Assembly (NCBI RefSeq): GCF_014842915.1
Contig: NZ_JACYXI010000003.1
Span: 62,001-126,000 of the forward strand
Length of the DNA: 64,000 nucleotides
Direction of reading: 5' to 3'
From: Roseibium litorale
GTDB lineage: Bacteria; Pseudomonadota; Alphaproteobacteria; Rhizobiales; Stappiaceae
Shown piece after piece: positions 16,810 to 24,689 of the stretch. Below the pieces are notes generated by a model. The model was given only the letters and a program-made list of their open reading frames with translations, had not been told where the DNA came from and did no database searches. Numbering within the stretch: the first letter of the stretch is position 1; the number at the start of each line of letters is the position of its first letter. A program made the position numbers and the translations under genes.

Positions 16810-17493
16810 ATGCGCGCTGCTCTCTATTTCACGCCCTCCCGCGACTCTGATTTGACGCTGGCTGCTGCCGAATGGCTGGGCCGGGATCCTTTCACTGGTG
16901 AATCGGTTGTTTCGGATGTTTCCGGATCAGATGGTTTGGTGGATGCCCCGCGGCGCTACGGGTTCCACGGCACTTTGAAGGCGCCGTTCGCTCTTGCCGA
17001 TGGCAAAAGCCTTGAGCAGCTGGAACAAGCTGCGGCTGAGTTTGCTGCATCGAGGTGCCGCTTTACGGTGCCGGAACTTGCTCTGGGACGGCTTGGATCG
17101 TTCTTCGCGCTGGTTCCTGCACGTCCATGCGATGCGCTGAATGCTTTCGCGGGGGATGTCGTGCGCCACTTCGAGCCTTTCCGTGCGCCCTTGAGCGACA
17201 AGGATCTGGAGCGCCGCCGCAAGTCCCGGCTTTCGCCCCGGCAGGATGCTCTGCTGTGCGAGTGGGGCTATCCTTATGTGTTTGAAGAGTTCCGCTTCCA
17301 TATGACCCTTACAGGTTCTGTTCCGGCAGAACAGTTCGACGACGTGGAAGAGCTTCTGAAGACAAGCTTCGCGGCCTTCACCGGAAAACCGCTGCCCATC
17401 GATGCGCTGGCCGTTTTTGTTGAAACTGAACCGGGCGCTGCATTTCAGGTTCAATCCCGCCATCTTCTAGTCTCTGCCGAAACCGAGGAATGA
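16810..17493 (+). CDS. DUF1045 phosphonate-operon protein (2H phosphoesterase-like)
   Basis: 227 residues. It starts MRAALYFTPSRDSDL, the characteristic N-terminus of the DUF1045 family found in phosphonate operons. Two H-x-T motifs, HGTLKAP (about residue 55) and HMTLTG (about residue 165), are the hallmark of 2H phosphodiesterases, suggesting hydrolysis of a cyclic or linear phosphodiester. Cyclic ribose phosphate intermediates of the C-P lyase pathway would be a logical substrate, but this is inference. The ATG at 16810 matches the family start. One base separates its stop from phnM. Confidence 0.85.
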   Translation: MRAALYFTPSRDSDLTLAAAEWLGRDPFTGESVVSDVSGSDGLVDAPRRYGFHGTLKAPFALADGKSLEQLEQAAAEFAASRCRFTVPELALGRLGSFFALVPARPCDALNAFAGDVVRHFEPFRAPLSDKDLERRRKSRLSPRQDALLCEWGYPYVFEEFRFHMTLTGSVPAEQFDDVEELLKTSFAAFTGKPLPIDALAVFVETEPGAAFQVQSRHLLVSAETEE

Positions 17494-17494
17494 C

Positions 17495-18646
17495 ATGCCT
17501 GAACCCACCGCAGACATCGTCTTCAAGAATGCCCGCCTGGTTTTACCCGACACGGTCATACATGGGTCGTTGCTGATCAGAGAGGGCATCATCGCGGACA
17601 TTAGTTCGGGCAACACCCGGTCCGAGGGACAGGACTGCGAGGGTGACTGGCTGATACCGGGTCTGGTGGAACTTCATACGGACCATCTGGAGGTCCACTA
17701 TGCGCCGCGACCCGGTGTGCGGTGGAACCCGCTGGCCGCCGTTCAGGCGCATGATGCGCAGATCGCGGCCTCAGGCATCACCACCGTGTTTGATGCGCTG
17801 CGTGTCGGTATGGACGAGGACGCCAGGATTACGGCCGCGGACATGCGGCTTCTGGCCGATGCGATCGAAGAGGGGCAGTCCCGGAACCGTCTCAGGGCCG
17901 ATCATTTCATACACTTGCGTTGTGAAGTTTCGGGCGGAGACATCATGTCCGGCGTGCGTCTGTTCGAGACTGATTCCCGTTTCCGTCTGGCTTCGCTGAT
18001 GGATCATACGCCGGGTCAGCGGCAGTTCGTCAGCCTGGCGGCTTACAAGCTCTATTATCAGGGCAAGACCGGTATGTCGGACGAGGAGTTCAACATCTAT
18101 GCCGCCAAACGGCAGGCACAGGCCGCGCAATGGTCGGATATGAACCGCAAGGCCGTCGCTGAACTTTGCAAGGAGCGCGGCATTGTTCTGGCAAGCCATG
18201 ACGATGCGACCCTTGTCCATGTGGAGGAGGCCGTTCGTTTCGGTACTTTGGTCGCCGAATTCCCGACAACGCTTGAGGCAGCCAAAGCCTCCCACGAGGC
18301 AGGTATGCGTGTGCTGATGGGGGCCCCCAACGTGGTGCGCGGCGGATCTCATTCCGGCAACGTCTCCGCACGGGACCTCGCAGCTCATGGCGTGCTCGAT
18401 ATCCTGTCCTCCGACTATGTGCCTTTCAGCCTTATCCAGGCCGCCTTCCTGCTGGCGGAAAGTGTCGAGGGACTGTCGGTCAACACAGCCATCAACATGG
18501 TGACAAAGGTGCCGGCGGAAGTGGTGGGGCTGACGGATCGCGGGGCGATCGAGACGGGACGGCGCGGGGATGTGGTGCGTGTCCATCTGGAAGGGGACGT
18601 TCCTCTCGTCCGGTCCGTCTGGCGGGAAGGGCTGCGGGTATCGTGA
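17495..18646 (+). CDS. phnM: Alpha-D-ribose 1-methylphosphonate 5-triphosphate diphosphatase PhnM
   Basis: 383 residues of the amidohydrolase superfamily, close to the normal PhnM length. The metal-site stretch ELHTDHLEVHYAPRPGVRW is typical of PhnM, and later conserved segments include DHTPGQRQF and LASHDDAT. In the C-P lyase pathway PhnM removes pyrophosphate from the triphosphate intermediate. Its stop overlaps the phnN start as GTGA. The core genes phnGHIJ are not in the window, so the protein either works with a distant phn cluster or in another salvage reaction. Confidence 0.92.
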   Translation: MPEPTADIVFKNARLVLPDTVIHGSLLIREGIIADISSGNTRSEGQDCEGDWLIPGLVELHTDHLEVHYAPRPGVRWNPLAAVQAHDAQIAASGITTVFDALRVGMDEDARITAADMRLLADAIEEGQSRNRLRADHFIHLRCEVSGGDIMSGVRLFETDSRFRLASLMDHTPGQRQFVSLAAYKLYYQGKTGMSDEEFNIYAAKRQAQAAQWSDMNRKAVAELCKERGIVLASHDDATLVHVEEAVRFGTLVAEFPTTLEAAKASHEAGMRVLMGAPNVVRGGSHSGNVSARDLAAHGVLDILSSDYVPFSLIQAAFLLAESVEGLSVNTAINMVTKVPAEVVGLTDRGAIETGRRGDVVRVHLEGDVPLVRSVWREGLRVS

Positions 18647-19221
18647 GCGAAGCTGACTTTTCCCTTGAAAGCCCGTCCGGCGTGTTCGTTGCGGTTGTCG
18701 GCTCCAGCGGTGTCGGCAAGGACAGCCTGATCGCCTATGCACGGCAGGCGTTACACCCTGATCCAAGGTTCGTTTTCGTCCGCCGGACCGTGACGCGGAC
18801 GGCTTATGTGGAGCTGGAAGACCACGACAGCTTGTCTCTTGCCGCGTTTGAAGACGCCGAGGCACTCGGCCGGTTCGCCATGACCTGGGAAGCGCATGGC
18901 CTGCGCTATGGTCTGCCTTCAAGCATTCACGACGACATGGCTGCGGGCAAAGTCGTCACGGCCAATATCTCTCGGAAAATGCTGAAGATGGCACGGCAAG
19001 TGTTTCAGCGTTTGCAGATCGTCGAGATCACGGCGCCAACGGAGGTGAGGGCGCAGCGGCTTGCGGCGCGCGGGCGTGAGAGCGCCGCAGCTGTCGAGGC
19101 CCGCCTCAACCGCAGTGTTGTGCCTGTTGCAGGGCCGGATGTGGTCCAGATCGAGAATGCCGGCACGCTTTCCGAAGCCGGTGAGCAGCTGGCTGGTCTG
19201 CTTCGGTCTCTTGCGAGCTAG
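18643..19221 (+). CDS. phnN: Ribose 1,5-bisphosphate phosphokinase PhnN
   Basis: 192 residues with the guanylate-kinase-like fold: P-loop VVGSSGVGKDSLI at 12-24 and VRRTVTR, as expected for PhnN. It phosphorylates ribose 1,5-bisphosphate to PRPP, the final salvage step after phosphonate breakdown. It starts with GTG overlapping the phnM stop. Its TAG stop shares the four bases CTAG (19218-19221) with the stop of the convergent AraC-type gene, so the genes end on top of each other and no terminator separates them. Confidence 0.9.
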   Translation: MSEADFSLESPSGVFVAVVGSSGVGKDSLIAYARQALHPDPRFVFVRRTVTRTAYVELEDHDSLSLAAFEDAEALGRFAMTWEAHGLRYGLPSSIHDDMAAGKVVTANISRKMLKMARQVFQRLQIVEITAPTEVRAQRLAARGRESAAAVEARLNRSVVPVAGPDVVQIENAGTLSEAGEQLAGLLRSLAS

Positions 19222-20165
19222 CCCGCAGGGCTTTGCCGCAGGGGGTAATGGATGAGACCATCTTCCTCGCCTTTTGGAAAGGCGCCGTCCCGGTGCAGCT
19301 GCAGGTTCTGGACATAGCCCCGCGGGCTGGTGCCGATGTGGCGTTTGAACATGCGTGAGAAATAATAGACGTCCTGATATCCGACCTGTGCCGCCGACTG
19401 GCTGACACTGTGGCCTGAACCCAGGAAATGCATGGCGCGCTCCATGCGCTTGAACTCCTGAAATTTCCTCGGTGTCGAGCCGACCCTCTTTCTGAACTCC
19501 CGCTGAAAATAGTCCGGATTATAGGGCGCTGCACCCACCACCTCGTCCGCAATCCCGGGATTGAGCGGATCGGCGCTGATTTGTGTTGCCGCAAACATAA
19601 TGGCAAGAGCAAGAGAATCGCCGGTCGCCATCAGGCCTTCTTCCTGATGCTGCCAGGCGATGAAGGCATCATCGATGAAACTGGTCAGCAGGAACATGAA
19701 CATGTGATGCTGGGAGAGAGTGGTTGAGCTTGCAGGTGCGCTCTGGCGGTAATGCCGCGCGAGAGGTTCCAGCAGAGGCCATTTGGAAAGACGCGCTTTC
19801 CGGTGGAGTTTCATCTGAGCGGTGAAATCATGCTGGTTGAAGATGGTCAGGGTGAAATGCTGTGCGATGCCGATGTAGGTTCCGGTGCCCGGATTCCAGC
19901 CCCGGAAGCGCGTGCCGCGCGGGATGAGCAGCGCATCGCCTGGGGTGACCGAGATTTCCTCACCCTCAATCAGATAGCGGCCTTCGCCCTCCAGCCCGAT
20001 GATCAGGTCTTCCACCTGATTGGTCTTGTCGATGAACCAGGTGGCGGAGTGCTGCATGGGGATGGTGGACCGTGTCAGGGTCAGCGTGAGCGCCTGCGGC
20101 GGAACTTCAGCAAGAATGCTACCTTCGATTTCGTCCATCTTTTTGTCCGGAAATGTCAATTTCAT
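19218..20165 (-). CDS. AraC-family transcriptional regulator
   Basis: 315 residues: an N-terminal cupin-like sensing domain (LIEGEEISVTPGDALLIPRGT at about 65-85 fits the AraC_binding fold) and a C-terminal double helix-turn-helix with FQREFRKRVGSTPRKFQEFKR-type sequence and GYQDVYYFSRMFKRHIG. Such regulators usually activate adjacent sugar operons on ligand binding. It is divergent from the CUT1 sugar importer and GH28/GH105 genes, making a pectin oligosaccharide or galacturonide the likely inducer; that is inference from position. Confidence 0.85.
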   Translation of the reverse strand: MKLTFPDKKMDEIEGSILAEVPPQALTLTLTRSTIPMQHSATWFIDKTNQVEDLIIGLEGEGRYLIEGEEISVTPGDALLIPRGTRFRGWNPGTGTYIGIAQHFTLTIFNQHDFTAQMKLHRKARLSKWPLLEPLARHYRQSAPASSTTLSQHHMFMFLLTSFIDDAFIAWQHQEEGLMATGDSLALAIMFAATQISADPLNPGIADEVVGAAPYNPDYFQREFRKRVGSTPRKFQEFKRMERAMHFLGSGHSVSQSAAQVGYQDVYYFSRMFKRHIGTSPRGYVQNLQLHRDGAFPKGEEDGLIHYPLRQSPAG

Positions 20166-20358
20166 GAAGGGTAGTCCAAGGCCATAAACAGGGCAAGAAG
20201 AGAGCGAATACCATTGCTGTCAACGGGAGGAGGCAGCTGGCGTCCCTTTCCTGCCGTCAGGCCGGGAAACCTTGGCGTCTGCTGTAACAGCCAAAAAATG
20301 CACGAAATCGAACTCGGAACATCTGTGCTTGCCACCGGCAGGCGTGCAGGGGCAGCTC
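20166..20358. promoter_or_regulatory. Divergent araC-type / CUT1 importer control region
   Basis: A 193-bp gap between divergent genes. I see an interrupted palindrome GCTGTAACAGC at 20281-20291 and no convincing -35/-10 pair. A TTG-initiated frame extends the permease upstream to 20272, but no ribosome site supports it. Promoters for both directions must lie here. Confidence 0.35.
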
Positions 20359-21240
20359 ATGGGCAATAACCGTTTTCTCGGGCTTGCCTATCTCGCGCCC
20401 TACCTGATCGGGCTCCTGGCTTTCACGGCGATCCCCTTCATCGCATCGCTCTATCTGAGCTTCACCGATTACAATCTGATCAGCGCTCCGAAATGGGCCG
20501 GGCTCGACAATTACATCGACATGTTCACCCGTGACCGGACGTTCAAGAAATCGCTCTGGGTAACGCTGGTTTATGTGTTCACGACGGTGCCGCTGAAGCT
20601 CGTCTTTGCCCTGTTCATCGCCTACATCCTGAACTACCGGCTGGCCTTCATCAATTTTTTCCGCACTGCCTATTACGTGCCGTCGATCCTTGGCGGCTCG
20701 ATCGCGATTGCGGTGTTGTGGCGTTACATCTTCGCGGAAGCTGGGCTCGTGAACATGATCCTGACCTCTCTCGGCTTTGAGGCGGTCAACTGGTTCGGCG
20801 ACCCGGCCAATGCGCTTTTCACCATCACGCTCCTTCGCATGTGGCAGTTCGGCTCCGCGATGGTGATCTTCCTTGCGGCGCTGCAGTCCATCGACAAATC
20901 GCTCTACGAGGCAGCTGCGATTGATGGTGCCGGCAAGATGAGGACCTTCTTCTTCATCACGCTGCCGCTGATCACGCCGGTGATCTTCTTCAATTTGATC
21001 ATGCAGATGGTTCAGGCGTTCCAGGAGTTCAACGGCCCCTACATCATCACCCAGGGCGGGCCGCTCAAGTCCACTTATCTGCTGCCGCTTTACATTTACG
21101 ACGAAGCCTTCAAGCGGTTCGACATGGGCTACGCGTCAGCGCTCGCCTGGGTGCTCTTTGCAATCATCATGGTTCTAACGGTGGTCGCCTTCTGGTCTTC
21201 CCGGAAGTGGGTCTACTACGCTGGCGACAAGAGGAGCTGA
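20359..21240 (+). CDS. CUT1 sugar ABC transporter permease (first)
   Basis: 293 residues with six predicted membrane segments and the permease EAA loop (LYEAAAIDGAGKMRTFFFITLPLI region) that docks to the ATPase. It belongs to the MalF/UgpA-like group. The ATG at 20359 follows AGGGGCAGCTC; an alternative longer frame is unlikely. Gene order permease, permease, ATPase, binding protein equals that of the togMNAB oligogalacturonide importer, and GH28/GH105 genes follow, so pectin-derived oligosaccharides are the likely cargo. Confidence 0.88.
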   Translation: MGNNRFLGLAYLAPYLIGLLAFTAIPFIASLYLSFTDYNLISAPKWAGLDNYIDMFTRDRTFKKSLWVTLVYVFTTVPLKLVFALFIAYILNYRLAFINFFRTAYYVPSILGGSIAIAVLWRYIFAEAGLVNMILTSLGFEAVNWFGDPANALFTITLLRMWQFGSAMVIFLAALQSIDKSLYEAAAIDGAGKMRTFFFITLPLITPVIFFNLIMQMVQAFQEFNGPYIITQGGPLKSTYLLPLYIYDEAFKRFDMGYASALAWVLFAIIMVLTVVAFWSSRKWVYYAGDKRS

Positions 21241-21244
21241 GCCA

Positions 21245-22177
21245 ATGGACGCACGGACCACTCCCTCAGATCCTCTCCTTCGGGAGAATGAGACCGAAGC
21301 CATGTTGGCGGCTTCGCGAGCCATGGCCGCAAGGCAGCTGCGCAACGAGCGGATCTCGGCGGCAGTCCGCTATACTCTACTGGTCGCTGTCGGCTTCGTG
21401 ATGCTCTATCCGCTGATCTGGCTGATCGGGGCCTCGCTGAAGACCAATTCCGAGATCTTCGCCAATCCGGGCTTCATCCCGGAAAATCCAACGCTGGATG
21501 GATATGTGAAGGGCTGGCAGACTTCCACGCCTTACACTTTCACCCATTTCTTCTGGAACACGTTTCTGATCATCTTCCCGAAGACTCTTGGGACGGCGAT
21601 CTCTTGCACGGCAGTCGCTTACGGGTTTGCCCGCTTCGAGTTTCCTGGAAAGAAGATCCTGTTTGCGTCGCTGATCGCAACGCTGCTGCTGCCGAATGTG
21701 GTAACCCGCATTCCCCAATACTTGCTGTTCCGGGATCTGGGGTGGCTCGATAGTTTTATGCCGCTCTGGGTGCCTTCCGCACTGGCGGGTGATGCGTTCT
21801 TCGTCTTCATGCTGGTCCAGTTTCTGAGGGCGATCCCGCGGGACATGGAAGAGGCGGCCCGTGTGGATGGCGCCAACAGCTTCCAGACGCTGGTCTTCAT
21901 TGTTGTGCCCATGCTGGCCCCGGCTCTGATTTCCGTCTGCCTGTTCCAGTTCATGTGGACCATGAACGACTTCCTGGGGCCGCTGATCTACATCTCCTCG
22001 GTCGATAAATATCCGATCAGCCTGGCGCTGAAACTGTCAATCGACACCACCGAAGCCTTTGAGTGGAACCGCATCCTGGCCATGTCCGTACTGGCGCTGG
22101 CTCCGGCTCTGATCGTGTTCTTCCTGGCTCAGAAATACTTCATCGAAGGCATCTCCACCGGCGGGGTGAAGGGATAA
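21245..22177 (+). CDS. CUT1 sugar ABC transporter permease (second)
   Basis: 310 residues of the MalG/UgpE-like group: an unusually long polar N-terminal tail of about 40 residues, then six hydrophobic segments and the EAA loop (MEEAARVDGANSFQTL). It starts five bases after the first permease stop, with GAGGAGCTGAGCC as ribosome site. It forms the heterodimeric channel with the upstream permease. The stop is three bases before the ATPase gene. Confidence 0.88.
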   Translation: MDARTTPSDPLLRENETEAMLAASRAMAARQLRNERISAAVRYTLLVAVGFVMLYPLIWLIGASLKTNSEIFANPGFIPENPTLDGYVKGWQTSTPYTFTHFFWNTFLIIFPKTLGTAISCTAVAYGFARFEFPGKKILFASLIATLLLPNVVTRIPQYLLFRDLGWLDSFMPLWVPSALAGDAFFVFMLVQFLRAIPRDMEEAARVDGANSFQTLVFIVVPMLAPALISVCLFQFMWTMNDFLGPLIYISSVDKYPISLALKLSIDTTEAFEWNRILAMSVLALAPALIVFFLAQKYFIEGISTGGVKG

Positions 22178-22179
22178 CC

Positions 22180-23310
22180 ATGGCGCGCTTGCAACTCAGA
22201 AATCTCGAAAAGACCTATGGCAATCAGTTCAAGGCGGTGCATGGCATCAACCTGGATGTCGAAGAAGGCGAGTTCATGGTGCTTGTCGGCCCGTCCGGCT
22301 GTGCCAAGTCCACCACGCTGCGCATGATTGCCGGTCTCGAAACCATTTCCGGCGGGGAAGTCCGGATTGGGGACCGGGTGGTCAACGATCTGGCTCCGGG
22401 AAAGCGCGGCATCGCTATGGTGTTTCAGAACTACGCGCTTTATCCGCATATGAAGGTGCGCTCCAACCTGTCCTTTGGCCTGCGCATCCAGAATATGCCG
22501 AAAGCGGAGCGCGAGGCCGCGACGCAAGAGGTCGCCCGTATCCTTGAAATTGAAGAGCTTCTGGACCGGTTGCCGAAGCAGCTGTCTGGTGGCCAGGCGC
22601 AGCGTGTCGCTCTTGGGCGCGCCCTGATCAAAAAGCCGGAAGTCTTCCTGTTCGATGAGCCGCTGTCCAATCTGGACGCCAAGTTGCGTGCCTCCATGCG
22701 GGTGAGGATCATCGACCTGCACCGGCGGCTGAAGCAGGAAGGCAAGCCTGCGACCGTGGTCTATGTGACTCATGATCAGACCGAAGCCATGACCATGGGT
22801 GACCGGATCTGCGTCATGAAGGAAGGCCGGATCATGCAGGTGGCGGATCCGAAGACCCTCTATAACCGCCCGGCAAATCTCTTTGTCGCCGGGTTTATCG
22901 GATCGCCCGAAATGAACCTGATGCAGGGGCGGCTTGAGGATGTTTCCGATCCCGTTTTCCGCCTTGGAAACCAGTCAGTCCATCTTGGCCGCGAACTGGG
23001 TTGCAGGCTTGCATTCGCGGCTTCGTCGGAAGCGACTGTCGGCGTCCGGCCACAGCATTTCGAGCTGGTCAGTGCGGATGCTGGAAGCGGCTTGAATGGC
23101 TGCATCTCGCACGTCGAGTTCATGGGTCACGAAGTGTATCTGCATGTCGATCTCGGCGGAGTGAAAGTCATCGCCGTTGTAGGAGCTGCTGACTACGAAG
23201 CGCTGGACCGCTCATCAGGCCAGCTGCGTCTCAAGCCGCAGGCCGCGTCGGTTCATGTGTTCGATCCGGCCAGCGGGGAAAATGTGTCGCTGGCGCGCGA
23301 GGCTGCGTGA
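22180..23310 (+). CDS. CUT1 sugar ABC transporter ATP-binding protein (UgpC/MsmK-like)
   Basis: 376 residues. The cassette has Walker A VGPSGCAKSTTL (Ala replaces the usual Gly before Lys), Q-loop FQNYALYPHM, signature LSGGQAQR and Walker B VFLFDEPLSNLDAKLR. A C-terminal TOBE/OB domain (about 250-376) is typical of MalK-type ATPases. The ATG at 22180 follows GGGGTGAAGGGATAACC; a long upstream extension of the frame is permease sequence out of frame. It energises the import of the presumed pectic oligosaccharide. Confidence 0.9.
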   Translation: MARLQLRNLEKTYGNQFKAVHGINLDVEEGEFMVLVGPSGCAKSTTLRMIAGLETISGGEVRIGDRVVNDLAPGKRGIAMVFQNYALYPHMKVRSNLSFGLRIQNMPKAEREAATQEVARILEIEELLDRLPKQLSGGQAQRVALGRALIKKPEVFLFDEPLSNLDAKLRASMRVRIIDLHRRLKQEGKPATVVYVTHDQTEAMTMGDRICVMKEGRIMQVADPKTLYNRPANLFVAGFIGSPEMNLMQGRLEDVSDPVFRLGNQSVHLGRELGCRLAFAASSEATVGVRPQHFELVSADAGSGLNGCISHVEFMGHEVYLHVDLGGVKVIAVVGAADYEALDRSSGQLRLKPQAASVHVFDPASGENVSLAREAA

Positions 23311-23342
23311 GCGGCCTGAAAGTTCTATTGGGAGGAACAGAA

Positions 23343-24608
23343 ATGAAACAGTCTTTTTTCCTGAGCGCGGCGGCAGCTGCACTTTTGGTAACCTCAGCGG
23401 TACAGGCTGCGGATCTGCGCATGTCCTGGTGGGGTGGTGACAGCCGCCATGTGGCAACGCAGGAAGCGCTGAAAGCCTGCGGGGCTAAATATGGCCACAC
23501 GATCAATCCGGAGTTCACCGGCTTCAAGGGGCATCTTGAGAAGCTGACGACCCAGATCGCGGGCGGCACCGAAGCAGACATCATGCAGGTGAACTGGCCT
23601 TGGCTGCCGCTGTTCTCGCCCCATGGCGATGGCTTTGCGGATCTGAACGAGCTGTCCGGCACGATCAAGCTGGACAACTGGACGAAGGAACAGCTGGATA
23701 GCGCCACGGTTGAGGGCAAGCTGGATGGTCTGCCGGTCTCGACGACTGGCCGCGTCTACATGTTCAACAAGACCACCTTCGAGAAGGCGGGTATCCCGGT
23801 CCCCACAAGCTTCGCTGAGCTGATTGCTGCCGGAAAAGTGTTCCAGGAAAAGCTTGGGGATGACTACTATCCGTTCCAGGCCAGCCAGGAAAATGCGGTC
23901 CTTCTGATCGGTCAGATCGCGACCCAGCTCTCCGGCAAGGATCTGGTCGATCCGGAAACCGGTCAGGTCTCCTGGAGCAAGGATCAGCTTGTTCAGGCCA
24001 TCAATTTCTATCAGTCTCTGGTGGATGCGCATGTCGTTCCGAGCTGGAAGGCCGCCGCTGCCGAGGGCAACGTCATGCTGCATGAGGATCCGCGCTGGGC
24101 TAACGGCATGATTGGCGGCTCGTACGAGTGGGACTCCACTTACTTCAAATACTCAGATCCGCTCAAAGCGAGTGGCGGTGTCTTGGAGCCGGTGAAGATT
24201 CTCAAGGTTGATGGGGCCGTTACCGAGGGCGTCTACCGCAAGCCTTCCATGCTGTTCTCGATTTCGAAGAATTCGAAGAACAAGGAAGCTGCGGCCCAGA
24301 TCGTCAACTGCCTGATGAATGAGCCGGAAGGCATCAATGCTCTGGGGGCGACCCGCGGGCTGCCTGCATCAAAGGCTGCGGCCGCGCTGCTGTCCGAGAC
24401 CGGCAAGGTCAATCCGATCCTTCTCAAGGCGAATGAGATTGTCATGGCCAGCGAAGGTCCGAGCATTTCGCCCTACAACGAGCATCCGCAGATCCGGGAT
24501 ATCTTTAAGGACACTCTTGAGGAGTTCGCCTATGGCGCGATCAGCGCTGACGAGACAGCTGACCGCATCATCGAGGATGCAAACGCCACCTTGTCCGAAC
24601 TGAACTGA
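23343..24608 (+). CDS. CUT1 sugar ABC transporter periplasmic binding protein
   Basis: 421 residues with a signal peptide (MKQSFFLSAAAAALL, ending SAVQA). The mature N-terminus LRMSWWGGDSRH resembles TogB-type oligogalacturonide-binding proteins, and the rest fits the type 1 extracellular solute-binding fold (DIMQVNWPWL, INFYQSLVDAHV). ATG 23343 follows TTGGGAGGAACAGAA. It is last in the transporter block, and a 10-bp hairpin stands between its stop and the GH28 gene, probably limiting read-through. Confidence 0.88.
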   Translation: MKQSFFLSAAAAALLVTSAVQAADLRMSWWGGDSRHVATQEALKACGAKYGHTINPEFTGFKGHLEKLTTQIAGGTEADIMQVNWPWLPLFSPHGDGFADLNELSGTIKLDNWTKEQLDSATVEGKLDGLPVSTTGRVYMFNKTTFEKAGIPVPTSFAELIAAGKVFQEKLGDDYYPFQASQENAVLLIGQIATQLSGKDLVDPETGQVSWSKDQLVQAINFYQSLVDAHVVPSWKAAAAEGNVMLHEDPRWANGMIGGSYEWDSTYFKYSDPLKASGGVLEPVKILKVDGAVTEGVYRKPSMLFSISKNSKNKEAAAQIVNCLMNEPEGINALGATRGLPASKAAAALLSETGKVNPILLKANEIVMASEGPSISPYNEHPQIRDIFKDTLEEFAYGAISADETADRIIEDANATLSELN

Positions 24609-24622
24609 CTATCTCAGAACGG

Positions 24623-24646
24623 GTCAGCCGCCTTTGGGTGGCTGAC
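24623..24646. terminator. Hairpin after the CUT1 binding-protein gene
   Basis: GTCAGCCGCC (24623-24632), loop TTTG, GGTGGCTGAC (24637-24646): ten pairs including one G-T. It is 14 bp after the stop codon. No U-run longer than two follows, so it may be an RNA 3'-end protector or weak terminator. Confidence 0.6.
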
Positions 24647-24689
24647 TTCCAATGCGCGCTACTCCACCCAGAGATCCGATACAAGTTCT

